Shown one piece after another: positions 7,763-16,464 of a DNA stretch of 42,903 bases (the stretch's first letter is position 1; every line of letters starts with the position of its first letter). The translations under genes and the position numbers were made by a program. The stretch is from positions 1-42,903 of the forward strand of contig JAJYDB010000007.1 of assembly GCA_021777845.1 (NCBI GenBank), read 5' to 3'. The stretch comes from Planctomycetota bacterium (GTDB taxonomy: Bacteria > Planctomycetota > Planctomycetia > Isosphaerales > Isosphaeraceae). The notes beneath the pieces were generated by a model, which saw nothing but the letters and a program-made list of their open reading frames with translations, was not told where the DNA came from and searched no databases.

Positions 7763-8054
7763 TCGAGGTTAACCCTCAACCTCACTTGGGCTTAAGTGAA
7801 GGATTCCGCAGGACTGCGTGCGCCGGCCCGCCGCGCGCGCGGCGTCGTTGCGCGCAGGCGAGGCACGCCGATTCGCGACCGACGCCGGCCGTCCCGCCCG
7901 CCATGAATTTTCCCTAATCTCTAGAGGATTCGGGGTCGTTTGAGCCGATTCAATCAGTGCGACCCGCGCTGAGGGCAGGATCGTCGAAACCGCGCCCCGA
8001 AGCCGAGGGGTTACGCGAGGTACCCCCGCACCTCTAAGTAACGAGGAGATCGGT

Positions 8055-9821
8055 ATGAGAGGGATTTCCAGGAATCGCGGCTGGATGCATGCTGTCGTCC
8101 CGCTTGGCGGCGTGATCGCTCTCTCCTACGCCGGTATCGTCGGGGCAGCCGCGTCCTCACTCCGCGAGCCTGGAGACGACGACCCTCCGATCCCGCCGCC
8201 GCGACCGATCGCCCGCCCCGTTCGACCGGTGCCCGCCGCGACGCCGACCCCGGTCGCGATCCCCGCCGGCCGTCCGCGCGTGAATGCACCCGCCGCGGCG
8301 GGAGGACGCCCCGTCGCGTCGACGCCTCGAGTTGGGCGATCCAACACCGCTCCCTTGGCGACGGCGATCCCGCGCGCCGACATCCACGTCCAGCGCTCCC
8401 AGGTGGACATCGCCGGCGTGCCGAGCGGCGAGACGCCGATGCCGATCAGCCTTCAAGGCGCACTCTACGGCGCGATCACCGGCAACCCCGACCTCGTCGC
8501 GCTCCGTCAGAACAACCCCGCCAGCGCCGAGGCCGTCGAAGTGGCCCGACACTTCCCGACGACCCTCAACCCCACGCTCTGGATCGATTTCCGTCCGATC
8601 GTGCTGATCCCCGGCGAGACGTTCGTCGGCTCGGGCGGGGGCGCGGGCGCGCGCCTGAAGAATCCCTACGCTTTCGGCAAGCCTTATATTTACATTTCGC
8701 TGCGGCAACCGCTCGAACTGGGCCATCAGACGACGCATCGCTACGAGATGGCGAAGGCGGCCTTCAACCAGCAGCAATGGACCGTCTTTCAAGCCGAGAT
8801 GCTCGCGATCGTGCAGACCTACCGCTTCTTCGAGACCGCCGCGTATCGTCGCGAGAAGCTCCGCGTCGCCGAGACCCTGGCCGACTTCAACGACCGTCTG
8901 CTCGCCTCGCTCCACAAGCGGCTCGAGGCCAATCAGGTTACGGCGGCCGACGTCGTCCTCGCCGAGGTGGAGACGCAGGCGACGCGGCAGCTCGTCGAGT
9001 CCGCGAAGCAAGATTACGCGACCGCCCTCACCGACCTCCGCAACCAGATCGGTCTGCCCGAAACCGCCGACACCGCGATCCCGCTCGGCGAGTTCGTCCT
9101 GCCGCGGGCGATTCCCCCGCTCGACGACGAAGAACTTGCCTCGCTTGCCTTACAAAGCCGTCCCGAGATCCACATCGCGCGGGCTCAGGTCGCCGGCGCC
9201 GAAGCCGCGGTCAAGCTCGCCAACGGCGACCGAATTCCTTCGCCGGTCGTCGGTCCGCAGTACGAGATCGACGAGGTCGGCGTGCAGTATCTCGGCTTCG
9301 TTTACGTCACGCCGCTTCCCACGCTTAATAACGGCAAGCCGCTGCTCCGCCAGCGCGTCGCCGAGCGCAACCGGGCCGCGGTCGCGCTCCGGGAGGTCGA
9401 GAAACGCACGGTCGGGCAGGTGAAAGCCGCGGTCGCGAAGTGGAACCAATCGAACCAACTCGTCGCGCGGACCGCGGGGCTCACGGCATCGTTGAAGCAG
9501 CAGGTGCAATCGCTCGATAAGCTTTTTAACGCGGGCCAGGCCGACCTCACGAAACTTCTGCAAGCACGGCAGCGTCTGATCCAACTCGAAAACTCCGAGC
9601 TCGACGCCGTTTGGCAGGCCACGCAAGCCCAGGCCGACCTCCTGACGGCTCTCGGCGCACCCGCGCTGATCAACGCCTTGCAACAATCCGAGCAGCGCGC
9701 GGAATCCACCGCCGGCTCGCCCGGAACCACTCGCGACGACTCCGAGCCCGCGGCGATCGCGGACCCGACGCCGACCCGCCCCGCGCCGGCGACGCCGTCC
9801 CCCACGCTCCCTCGACGCTGA
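8055..9821 (+). CDS. TolC-family outer membrane efflux protein
   Basis: The 588-residue product begins with a signal sequence (VVPLGGVIALSYAGIVGAAAS), followed by a Pro/Arg/Ala-rich stretch of about 100 residues. From about residue 130 the sequence has the two repeated helical-hairpin halves of outer-membrane factors: PISLQGALYGAITGNPDL, long Gln/Ala/Glu helices (AKAAFNQQQWTVFQAEML), RPEIHIARAQVAGAEAAVKLAN opening the second half, and LNNGKPLLRQRVAERNRAA. Members form trimeric barrels with a periplasmic tunnel and export drugs, metals or proteins together with an inner-membrane pump. No RND pump or membrane-fusion gene is next to it, so its partner is unknown. The C terminus is Pro/Thr-rich and low in complexity. 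The start at ATG 8055 follows GAGGAG at good spacing. Confidence 0.9.
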   Translation: MRGISRNRGWMHAVVPLGGVIALSYAGIVGAAASSLREPGDDDPPIPPPRPIARPVRPVPAATPTPVAIPAGRPRVNAPAAAGGRPVASTPRVGRSNTAPLATAIPRADIHVQRSQVDIAGVPSGETPMPISLQGALYGAITGNPDLVALRQNNPASAEAVEVARHFPTTLNPTLWIDFRPIVLIPGETFVGSGGGAGARLKNPYAFGKPYIYISLRQPLELGHQTTHRYEMAKAAFNQQQWTVFQAEMLAIVQTYRFFETAAYRREKLRVAETLADFNDRLLASLHKRLEANQVTAADVVLAEVETQATRQLVESAKQDYATALTDLRNQIGLPETADTAIPLGEFVLPRAIPPLDDEELASLALQSRPEIHIARAQVAGAEAAVKLANGDRIPSPVVGPQYEIDEVGVQYLGFVYVTPLPTLNNGKPLLRQRVAERNRAAVALREVEKRTVGQVKAAVAKWNQSNQLVARTAGLTASLKQQVQSLDKLFNAGQADLTKLLQARQRLIQLENSELDAVWQATQAQADLLTALGAPALINALQQSEQRAESTAGSPGTTRDDSEPAAIADPTPTRPAPATPSPTLPRR

Positions 9822-9970
9822 GCCCTCCAAACAGTGGATCTCGCCCGCCGCGACCGACGCGACGCTTGCGACGCGGACCGGGGCAGGCTACCTTGCAACA
9901 AGCGCAACCTGACTCGCCGCCCCCCGAATTCTTCGGCTCGATTCGAAACACAGCCCCAGGAGAGAGCATC

Positions 9971-10525
9971 ATGCCTAAGTTCCACTGGATGTCGATCGCC
10001 GGTTTGGCGACCTGCCTTGTCGCCGGCTCGCTCGCCTTCGCCCAACACGAGGAAAAGAAGCGCGCGGCCGGCCCGGCCAAAGCCGTCGCCGTGCTCATCC
10101 CGACCAAAGGGTCGCACGTCGAAGGCAAAGTGACCTTCATACACGAATCCGACGGCATGCATGTGACCGCGAAGATCACCGGCCTAGCGCCCGGCAAACA
10201 CGGCTTTCATATTCATGAATTCGGCGACGCAAGCTCGGCCGACGGCATGTCCGCCGGCGGTCACTTCAACCCGATGAAGGCCATGCACGCCGGTCCCGAC
10301 CAAAAGACGCGTCACGTCGGCGACCTCGGCAACCTCGAAGCCAACGCCGAGGGCGTCGCCGAATACGAAATGGTCGACCCGCACCTGAGCTTCCACGGGG
10401 CCGCGTCGATCCTCGGTCGCGGCGTCGTCGTGCACGAAAAAGCCGACGACTACAAGACCCAACCCACCGGCAACGCGGGCGGTCGCGTCGCGGTCGGCGT
10501 CATCGGCGTCGCGAAGGGGAGCTGA
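9971..10525 (+). CDS. sodC: Periplasmic Cu/Zn superoxide dismutase
   Basis: The 184-residue protein has a signal peptide (cleavage near LAFA-Q at 24/25) and converts superoxide to peroxide and oxygen in the periplasm. All metal ligands can be placed: Cu by His80 and His82 (GFHIHEFGD), His98 and His155 (VVHEKADD); Zn by His98 (GGHFNP), His106, His115 and Asp118 (HVGDLGN). The substrate-guiding Arg is Arg172 (GGRVAV). The two cysteines that normally form the structural disulfide are both absent: the usual GDC/TS cysteine is Ala87 (GDASS) and the one in ACGVIG is Val175 (AVGVIG). The paired loss looks selected rather than random. A bidirectional terminator-like hairpin lies 80 bases after the stop. 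Confidence 0.95.
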   Translation: MPKFHWMSIAGLATCLVAGSLAFAQHEEKKRAAGPAKAVAVLIPTKGSHVEGKVTFIHESDGMHVTAKITGLAPGKHGFHIHEFGDASSADGMSAGGHFNPMKAMHAGPDQKTRHVGDLGNLEANAEGVAEYEMVDPHLSFHGAASILGRGVVVHEKADDYKTQPTGNAGGRVAVGVIGVAKGS

Positions 10526-10606
10526 GGCGTCGAACCGAGCGACTTCGGCGCCCGGCCGGCCCAAGTGCGCTCGCTCGAAGTCTCCGTTTTCGATCTTAAG
10601 GCGAAA

Positions 10607-10647
10607 ATCGGCGATCCCGTCCGGAACCCGCGACGGGATTCGCCGAT
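10607..10647. terminator. Bidirectional terminator between convergent genes
   Basis: Positions 10607-10621 pair with 10632-10647 (15 bp, one bulged T at 10640) around a 10-nt loop. The hairpin stands between the sodC stop (10525) and the stop of the minus-strand membrane protein gene (10670). On the minus strand the 3' arm is followed by TTTTCGCC, a short T-run; on the plus strand by ATTAAAGG. Its position between convergent genes supports termination in both directions. Confidence 0.65.
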
Positions 10648-10669
10648 ATTAAAGGTGTCTTGTGAACGG

Positions 10670-11020
10670 TTATTGGAACGGGTCGCGGGGCAGGGCGGGG
10701 TCGTCGTCGGACCAGCCGGCCGCGGCGACCAGCCGGCTCCAAAATCGCCCGCACGCGTCGAAGACCCGGCCGCCGAACCAACCAAGTCCCACCGCGACCG
10801 CCAGAATTCCGACCGTGAGCGCAACCGCCGCGACAACGCCGCCGATCGCCGGTCCAACGCCCGGGTCCAGCGCCAACCCCATCCAGACCGACGCGACCAC
10901 GATCCCCAAGGCCGTCGAACGCGCCCGGTAAGAGCGACGTCGACGACGATTCATCGACGCGGTCGCTTCCAGCCGCGCCTCGCCCTCCCCCGGAACCGCG
11001 TCGTCGTCGTATCGGTCCAT
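10670..11020 (-). CDS. Small two-helix membrane protein, unknown
   Basis: The 116-residue product has an acidic N terminus, an Arg-rich stretch (NRRRRRSYRAR) and two hydrophobic segments (about residues 36-52 and 57-82: ALGIVVASVWMGLAL, AIGGVVAAVALTVGILAVAVGLGW). The positive cluster before the first helix predicts the N terminus to be cytoplasmic. I recognise no family. It is favoured over the overlapping plus-strand frames because it alone has protein-like hydrophobic organisation and its stop faces the terminator at 10607-10647. It is divergent from argH. Confidence 0.6.
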   Translation of the reverse strand: MDRYDDDAVPGEGEARLEATASMNRRRRRSYRARSTALGIVVASVWMGLALDPGVGPAIGGVVAAVALTVGILAVAVGLGWFGGRVFDACGRFWSRLVAAAGWSDDDPALPRDPFQ

Positions 11021-11217
11021 TCTTTCAGCATAACGGTTTATCCCCGCGGCACGTAACCCGTCGCATCGCTCAACCAGCCTGTTTCATGCCGACCGCACCG
11101 ATCTCTCCCGTCCCGAGAGTTGACTTCCTTACGCAGTCGTGCTTAAACTTGGGCAGTTCCGTGCTGAAAGGTCGTGCAAATGTCGTCGATGAAAATCCGT
11201 TCGGAGACTGAACAGCG

Positions 11218-12612
11218 GTGACCGCCAAGCCCTGGGGAGGTCGATTTGATGCTGCCACCGACCGCCGAGTCGAGCGGTTCACCGAATCTATCTCTTTTGA
11301 CCACAAACTCTTCGAGCATGACGTCCGGGCCTCGATCGCCCACGTCGAGATGCTCGCGGAGGTTGGTCTGGTCGGGCATGACGAATGCCAACAAATTGTG
11401 CGTGCATTGATCGAAATTCGCGCCGAGATCGAACGCGGCGACTTCCCGTTCGTACTCGAGCGCGAAGACATCCACATGCACATCGAGGCCGCTTTGATCG
11501 AGCGGCTGGGCGACGTCGGACGCAAACTGCACACCGCCCGCAGCCGTAACGACCAAGTGGCGACGGACTTTAAGCTCTGGATTCGCGACGGTTTAGATCG
11601 CATCGACGCGGGTCTGAAAGCGCTTCAGCGGGCGTTTGTCGTGGCGGCCGAGCGGCATTGCAACCTGATTCTGCCGGGATACACGCACATGCAGCGCGCC
11701 CAGCCGGTGCTGGCGGCGCATTATTTTCTGGCGTACGTCGAGAAGTCGGCGCGCGACCGCGGCCGCGTCGCGGATTGTCGCAAACGTCTCAACAGCTTGC
11801 CCTTAGGTGCCGCGGCCTTGGCCGGAACGAGCCTGCCGATCGACCGCGACTCGGTGGCGCGGAAGCTTGGCTTTGATTCGATCGCCGCGAATAGTCTCGA
11901 CGTCTCGAGCGACCGCGACTTCGCGGTCGAAGCGCTGTTCGCACTGACGATGATCGCCGAGCACCTGTCGGGTTGGGCGGAGGAATGGGTGCTCTGGAGC
12001 ACGAAAGAGTTCGGCTTTCTCGCGCTGCCGGACTCGCTGTGCACCGGCAGCAGCATCATGCCGCAGAAGAAGAATCCCGACGTGCTTGAGCTGATTCGGG
12101 GTCGGTCGGCGCGGGTGGTGGGGTCGCTGACGTCGTTTCTGGTGCTGATCAAAGGGCTCCCCTTGGCCTACAACCGTGACCTCCAAGAGGACAAGTTGCC
12201 CGTTTTCGACGCCTTCGAGACGGTCGAGTCGTGTCTGGAACTCGCCGGGGTGATCGTCGCCGCCGCGACGCTGCGCGACGACCGCGTTGGAGAGCGGATC
12301 GAGGAGGGGTTCCTCGACGCGACGACTTTGATGGAGCGCCTCATCCTGACGGGGGTGCCGCAACGGTCGGCCCACGAGGCCGTCGGTCGTTTGGTCGCGG
12401 CTTGCGAACGGCTCGGCCTCTCGAAGCTGGTCGACTTGCCCGACGCCGAGTTTGCGCGGACTTGCCCGACGCTCGAAATCGAGACTCTCCGCGGCGTGTT
12501 GGGCGTCGCGAACTCCGTGGGTGCGTTCCGCTCGGCGGGTTCGACTTCGCCGTCTGAGGTGGCCGCCCAACTCGAACAATGGAAGCGTCGATTGGAGTCT
12601 CCGACGTCATAA
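11218..12612 (+). CDS. argH: Argininosuccinate lyase
   Basis: The enzyme cleaves argininosuccinate to arginine and fumarate, the last step of arginine synthesis, in the cytoplasm as a homotetramer. The 464-residue length fits the family. Visible marks are the N-terminal KPWGGRF, DIHMHIE, the HTARSRNDQVATD region, the GYTHMQRAQP segment with the catalytic His, and the flexible signature loop GSSIMPQKKNPD at about 277-288 with its catalytic Ser. The start is GTG 11218 with GGAG at 11202-11205. It lies about 125 bases upstream of lysA on the same strand; both belong to amino acid synthesis and may be cotranscribed. Confidence 0.97.
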   Translation: MTAKPWGGRFDAATDRRVERFTESISFDHKLFEHDVRASIAHVEMLAEVGLVGHDECQQIVRALIEIRAEIERGDFPFVLEREDIHMHIEAALIERLGDVGRKLHTARSRNDQVATDFKLWIRDGLDRIDAGLKALQRAFVVAAERHCNLILPGYTHMQRAQPVLAAHYFLAYVEKSARDRGRVADCRKRLNSLPLGAAALAGTSLPIDRDSVARKLGFDSIAANSLDVSSDRDFAVEALFALTMIAEHLSGWAEEWVLWSTKEFGFLALPDSLCTGSSIMPQKKNPDVLELIRGRSARVVGSLTSFLVLIKGLPLAYNRDLQEDKLPVFDAFETVESCLELAGVIVAAATLRDDRVGERIEEGFLDATTLMERLILTGVPQRSAHEAVGRLVAACERLGLSKLVDLPDAEFARTCPTLEIETLRGVLGVANSVGAFRSAGSTSPSEVAAQLEQWKRRLESPTS

Positions 12613-12738
12613 TCCGGAAGTGGAAACCAGGCCGCTCCGCCAAATCCGAAACTCCACTCAACAACTTGGCTCCGAACGCGGCTTGTGCCTCTGTTTCAGC
12701 AGAATGTAACTGTAACGAAATTCACCGGACTCGATAAA

Positions 12739-14028
12739 ATGGACCCTTACTTCTCCTATCGCGACAGCGGACTTTACTGCGAAGACGTCGCGGTCGCTCG
12801 ACTTGCCGAGGAGTTCGGCACGCCGCTGTATATATACAGCAAGAGTGCGATCGTCGCGCAGCTCGACGGCTTGCACGCCGCGTTCGCCGAGCTTGACCCG
12901 CTGGTTTGCTATTCGGTGAAGGCGAATTCGAATCTGAGCGTGCTGAAGGTGGTCGCCGAGCGCGGCGGCGCGTTTGACGTTGTTTCCGGCGGCGAGTTGA
13001 GGCGCGTGCAAGTGGCGGGCGGCAACCCGCGGAAGACCGTGTTCGCGGGGGTCGGGAAGACCGACGAGGAGATCGCGGCGGCGCTCGAGGCGGGCGTGCT
13101 GATGTTCAACGTCGAGAGCGAGGCCGAGCTGGATGCGATCGCGCGCGTGGCGTCGGCGATGGGTCGGGTCGCGCCGTGCGCTCCGCGCGTCAATCCCGAC
13201 GTCGACCCGAAGACGCACCGTTATATTTCCACAGGCAAAAAAGAATCAAAATTCGGCATGCACATCGAGCGCTCTCTGGCGCTGGCGGAGGCTGCGGCCA
13301 AAATGCCGAGCGTCTCGTTGATCGGGATGCACATGCACATTGGGTCGCAGATTACGACGGTTGAACCGTACGCGGGCGCGGCTTCGAAGGGGGTGGAGAT
13401 CATCGACGCGATGCGGCGGTTGGGGCATCCGGTCGCGTGGTTCAACATGGGGGGCGGGTTTGGGATCAGCTACAGGGGAGGCGAGGCGAAGCCGGTCGCG
13501 GAGTTTGCGCGGGCGATCGTGCCGGTGGTGCGGGAGTCGCGGTGCAGGTTGATTTTGGAGCCGGGCCGCGTGGTGGTCGGCAACGCCGGGGTGCTGGTGA
13601 GCCGCGTGATATTCATCAAGAAGTCCGGCGAAAAGACGTTCGTGATCCAAGACGCGGCGATGAACGACCTGATTCGGCCCGCCTTGTACGAGTCGTTTCA
13701 TCGGATTTGGCCGGTTTCGCCGCGAGCGGGCGCGACGGCTCCTCCCGACGACTTCGAGGCGGCGATCGCCGGAACGACGGCGTGCGACATCGTCGGCCCG
13801 GTGTGCGAGAGCGGCGATTTCCTCGCGAAAGACCGCGCGCTGCCTTCGATCGAGCGCGGCGACCTGCTCGCGACTTTCTCCGCCGGTGCGTACGGGATGG
13901 TGATGGCGTCAAACTACAATACAAGGCCGCGGGCCGCCGAGGTGCTCGTCGACGGGTCGAGCGCGAAGCTTGCCCGACGTCGCGAAACCCTTGACGAACT
14001 GCTCGCGCCCGAGTTGGTCGAGCTCTGA
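12739..14028 (+). CDS. lysA: Diaminopimelate decarboxylase
   Basis: This PLP enzyme of fold type III turns meso-diaminopimelate into lysine, the last step of lysine synthesis. From ATG 12739 it is 429 residues. The PLP lysine is Lys61 in YSVKANSN; FDVVSGGEL, the GMHMHIGSQ strand, the FNMGGGFGI glycine loop that binds the PLP phosphate, LILEPGR, and CESGDFLAKDR with the active-site Cys follow in the normal order, ending with GAYGMVMASNYN. An upstream start at 12685 is in frame, but it adds 18 residues not typical of the family and has no better ribosome-binding site. It probably acts with the dap pathway encoded elsewhere. Confidence 0.97.
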   Translation: MDPYFSYRDSGLYCEDVAVARLAEEFGTPLYIYSKSAIVAQLDGLHAAFAELDPLVCYSVKANSNLSVLKVVAERGGAFDVVSGGELRRVQVAGGNPRKTVFAGVGKTDEEIAAALEAGVLMFNVESEAELDAIARVASAMGRVAPCAPRVNPDVDPKTHRYISTGKKESKFGMHIERSLALAEAAAKMPSVSLIGMHMHIGSQITTVEPYAGAASKGVEIIDAMRRLGHPVAWFNMGGGFGISYRGGEAKPVAEFARAIVPVVRESRCRLILEPGRVVVGNAGVLVSRVIFIKKSGEKTFVIQDAAMNDLIRPALYESFHRIWPVSPRAGATAPPDDFEAAIAGTTACDIVGPVCESGDFLAKDRALPSIERGDLLATFSAGAYGMVMASNYNTRPRAAEVLVDGSSAKLARRRETLDELLAPELVEL

Positions 14029-14137
14029 GGATCTGGCCCGCACATTGCAATTTGATTGTAATATGGTTCGCGTGATCGAATAAGTGAAACGCCGGCTTCG
14101 CGACGCGACCTCGTTTATTTCATTGGAGCAACCGCCG

Positions 14138-16360
14138 ATGCGACGATATCCCGCGCAGTCGCTGCTCGCGACCAGGTTGATGCACACGGCATTGACGTTC
14201 GCCGTTCTCGCCGGCTCGCTCGTTGCGGGTGCTCGAGCGCGGGGCCAGGCGCCGGGACCCGAAATCTTTGGCAATCCGCCCAAGACGCCGCTTGAATTGT
14301 GGGACGCGATCGACTATCTGACCCGCACCGGGCAGGCGAAACAGGCGGTGCCGTATCTGAACGCGTTTATGAAGGCGAATCCCGACGACGCGGTTTTGCT
14401 GAAGGTTCGCGACGATTTCGGCGTCGGTTCGATCTTGAGACTTGCCGACGACCCGGCGACGAGTTCTGTCGTCAAGACGCTTGTGGACCGCTTGACCGAG
14501 GCTTCGCACCGGCACGCGCGCGACCCCGAACGGATCGCGCGGGCGATTCAGGCGTTGTTGAAGTCGCCTTCGGAGCAAAAGTACGCGGTTGAGCGTCTGC
14601 GCGAGGCCGGTGCATATGCCGTCCCGGCGTTGATCGCGGCACTTGGCCGTCCAGGATTGACGGACACCGAGCGGTCCGACTTGGTGAAAGGGTTGGGTCG
14701 GCTCGACGGCGCGGCGGTTCCGCCGCTGATCGCGGCTCTCGACGCAAGCGATGCGTCAATCGTTTCGGCGGCGGCAGAAGCACTGGGTCGGATCGCCGAC
14801 CCGCGCGCGGTCCCCGCCTTGACGTACGTCGCGGCGAAGTCCCAGGCCGAGCCGGCGGTGCGCGCGGTCGAGAGGATCACGCGGACCCCGTTCGCGCAAC
14901 GACCGCTCACTCCCGCGCGACTATTGGTCGCGGAGGCGCGTCGGTATCACACCCGCGCGGTTGACTTTCCGAGCGGCGACGTCATCGTCTGGGTCTGGGA
15001 CGAGGCGGGCAAAACGCCGAAGCCGCGCGAAATGTCGCGGGCCGCGGCCGAGAATTACTTCGGCGTCAAGCTCGCCCGCGCGGCGCTCGCGCTCAACCCC
15101 GGCGATCTCGACGCGCAGGTTGCCCTCGTCGGCCTGAACCTTGAGGCGGCCGCGTCCGCAAGCGGAGGCGCCTCGAAAGTCGCCGCGACCGACCCCGCGT
15201 TCACAACCGCGCTCTCCACCGGCGCGCTCGTGCTCGGACGCGTCGCGCGGCAGGCGAACGCCGATCGCAAGCCTGAAGTCGCAGCGCTCGCCGTGAACGC
15301 TCTGGGGCAAGTCACCAACCGCGATGCGATCACAACCGACCGCCGCCCGCATCCCTTGGTCGAGGCCCTCGCCGCGCCTGACCGCAGAGTGCAGTTCGCG
15401 GCCGCCCGGGCGCTCGTCTTGCTCGACCCCGCGAAGGCCTTCCCCGGCTCGAGTCGCGTCGTGCCCACGCTGGCGCGCTTCGTGGCGTCGGGGCCGCAGC
15501 CGCGAGCCGTTATTATCGACGGCAACTTGCCCCGCGGTAGTCAATTCGCGGGATTCTTGAAAACACTCGGGTATGAGCCGATGGTTGCCGCGACCGGCGA
15601 TCAAGGCTTCCGTCTCGCGGCCCGCGCCGCCGACGTCGAGTTGATTTTCGTCGACCCGCACATGGTGCAGGGGGCGTGGCGGCTGGACGACGTGCTCGCC
15701 AACCTCCGCGCCGAGCCCGCGACCGCGGGCTTGCCGATCTACGTCTACGGCGGACTCGCCCTCGAATTGACGCTGGCCGACTTGCTCAAGCGCTATCCGG
15801 ACGTCAAGTTCATCGTTCAACCTACGAGTCCCGAACGGCTCGAATCCATGCTCGGCGGACGCCCCTCGGCGCTCACCGACGCCGAACGCGCCGCCTACGC
15901 CCGCGAGGCCGCCGCGCTGCTCGCGCGCGTCGCCTCCCGCGCCGGAGGGCCGTTCACCCCCGACCTCGAACGCGTCGAGCCCGCGCTCACTCTCGCGCTC
16001 CAGTCGCCCGAAACCAGCGTCGCGGCGTCCGCCGCCCTCAGCGAAGTACCCAGCGCCGACGCCCAGCGCGGCCTCGCCGATCTGCTCCTCGATCCGTCGC
16101 GATCGAACCAGGCCCGCGTCGACGTCGCCGGCAAGTTGAGCCGCAGCATTCAGCGCTTCGGACCACTCGTCTCCGCCGATCAAGAGGCGCGATTGCTCAC
16201 CGAACTCGCCGGAGCCGACGACTTGAAATTGAGGAACGCGCTCGCGGCCATCGTCGGCGCCTTGCGGCCGAAAGCCGCACAGGTCGGCAAACGCCTCATC
16301 GGCGACGCCGTCCCGCACCCCCCCGCCGCAGCCGAGTCCGCAACCGACGCGGCGCAATGA
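14138..16360 (+). CDS. Exported HEAT-repeat protein with receiver-like domain
   Basis: This is a 740-residue protein. ATG 14138 has GGAG at 14124-14127; GTG 14084 would add a charged stretch in front of the signal peptide and is less likely. Residues 1-38 form a signal peptide ending near ARARGQA. Residues about 155-260 contain HEAT-like repeats (YAVPALIAALGRPG, AAVPPLIAALDAS, RAVPALTYVAA). Residues about 455-545 look like a response-regulator receiver fold: strand RAVIIDGN, helix FAGFLKTLGYEPMVAATGDQGF, strand VELIFVDPHM with Asp in the phospho-acceptor position, then LPIYVYGG. The conserved acidic pair and the Lys are not evident, so it is likely a pseudo-receiver. More helical repeats follow. 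The function is unknown. A TTTGATTGTAATATGG stretch lies upstream. Confidence 0.8.
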   Translation: MRRYPAQSLLATRLMHTALTFAVLAGSLVAGARARGQAPGPEIFGNPPKTPLELWDAIDYLTRTGQAKQAVPYLNAFMKANPDDAVLLKVRDDFGVGSILRLADDPATSSVVKTLVDRLTEASHRHARDPERIARAIQALLKSPSEQKYAVERLREAGAYAVPALIAALGRPGLTDTERSDLVKGLGRLDGAAVPPLIAALDASDASIVSAAAEALGRIADPRAVPALTYVAAKSQAEPAVRAVERITRTPFAQRPLTPARLLVAEARRYHTRAVDFPSGDVIVWVWDEAGKTPKPREMSRAAAENYFGVKLARAALALNPGDLDAQVALVGLNLEAAASASGGASKVAATDPAFTTALSTGALVLGRVARQANADRKPEVAALAVNALGQVTNRDAITTDRRPHPLVEALAAPDRRVQFAAARALVLLDPAKAFPGSSRVVPTLARFVASGPQPRAVIIDGNLPRGSQFAGFLKTLGYEPMVAATGDQGFRLAARAADVELIFVDPHMVQGAWRLDDVLANLRAEPATAGLPIYVYGGLALELTLADLLKRYPDVKFIVQPTSPERLESMLGGRPSALTDAERAAYAREAAALLARVASRAGGPFTPDLERVEPALTLALQSPETSVAASAALSEVPSADAQRGLADLLLDPSRSNQARVDVAGKLSRSIQRFGPLVSADQEARLLTELAGADDLKLRNALAAIVGALRPKAAQVGKRLIGDAVPHPPAAAESATDAAQ

Positions 16361-16464
16361 TCAACCCTTTAACACTCGCGAGCCTCTTGGTTTCGATCGC
16401 TCGAATACTCGCTGTAGAGTCCACCGACTGCGCTCGGCGCGACGACTCCGGGATATCGACTTAA

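Larger units (their letters stand above)
7437..8054. other. Long intergenic region with hairpin and two short repeats
   Basis: Between the stop at 7400 and the tolC-like start at 8055 there are about 650 bases without a convincing gene. Short open frames on both strands have no ribosome-binding site and no recognisable protein. The region holds the two hairpins noted separately, two copies of a 14-base motif (7589-7602 and 7749-7762), a palindromic GGCTGATTTCAGCC (7543-7556) and a good Shine-Dalgarno just before 8055 (GAGGAG at 8043-8048). No tRNA-like fold was seen. Confidence 0.6.

Noticed and set aside
10565-11056. Plus-strand frame of 163 codons
   Set aside because: Arg/Pro/Asp-rich without domain features; the opposite strand encodes a plausible two-helix membrane protein.
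14921-16357. Large open frame on the minus strand, 478 codons
   Set aside because: It lies antisense to the HEAT-repeat gene, has Gly/Arg/Glu-rich composition and no recognisable motif; the plus strand has a signal peptide and repeats.
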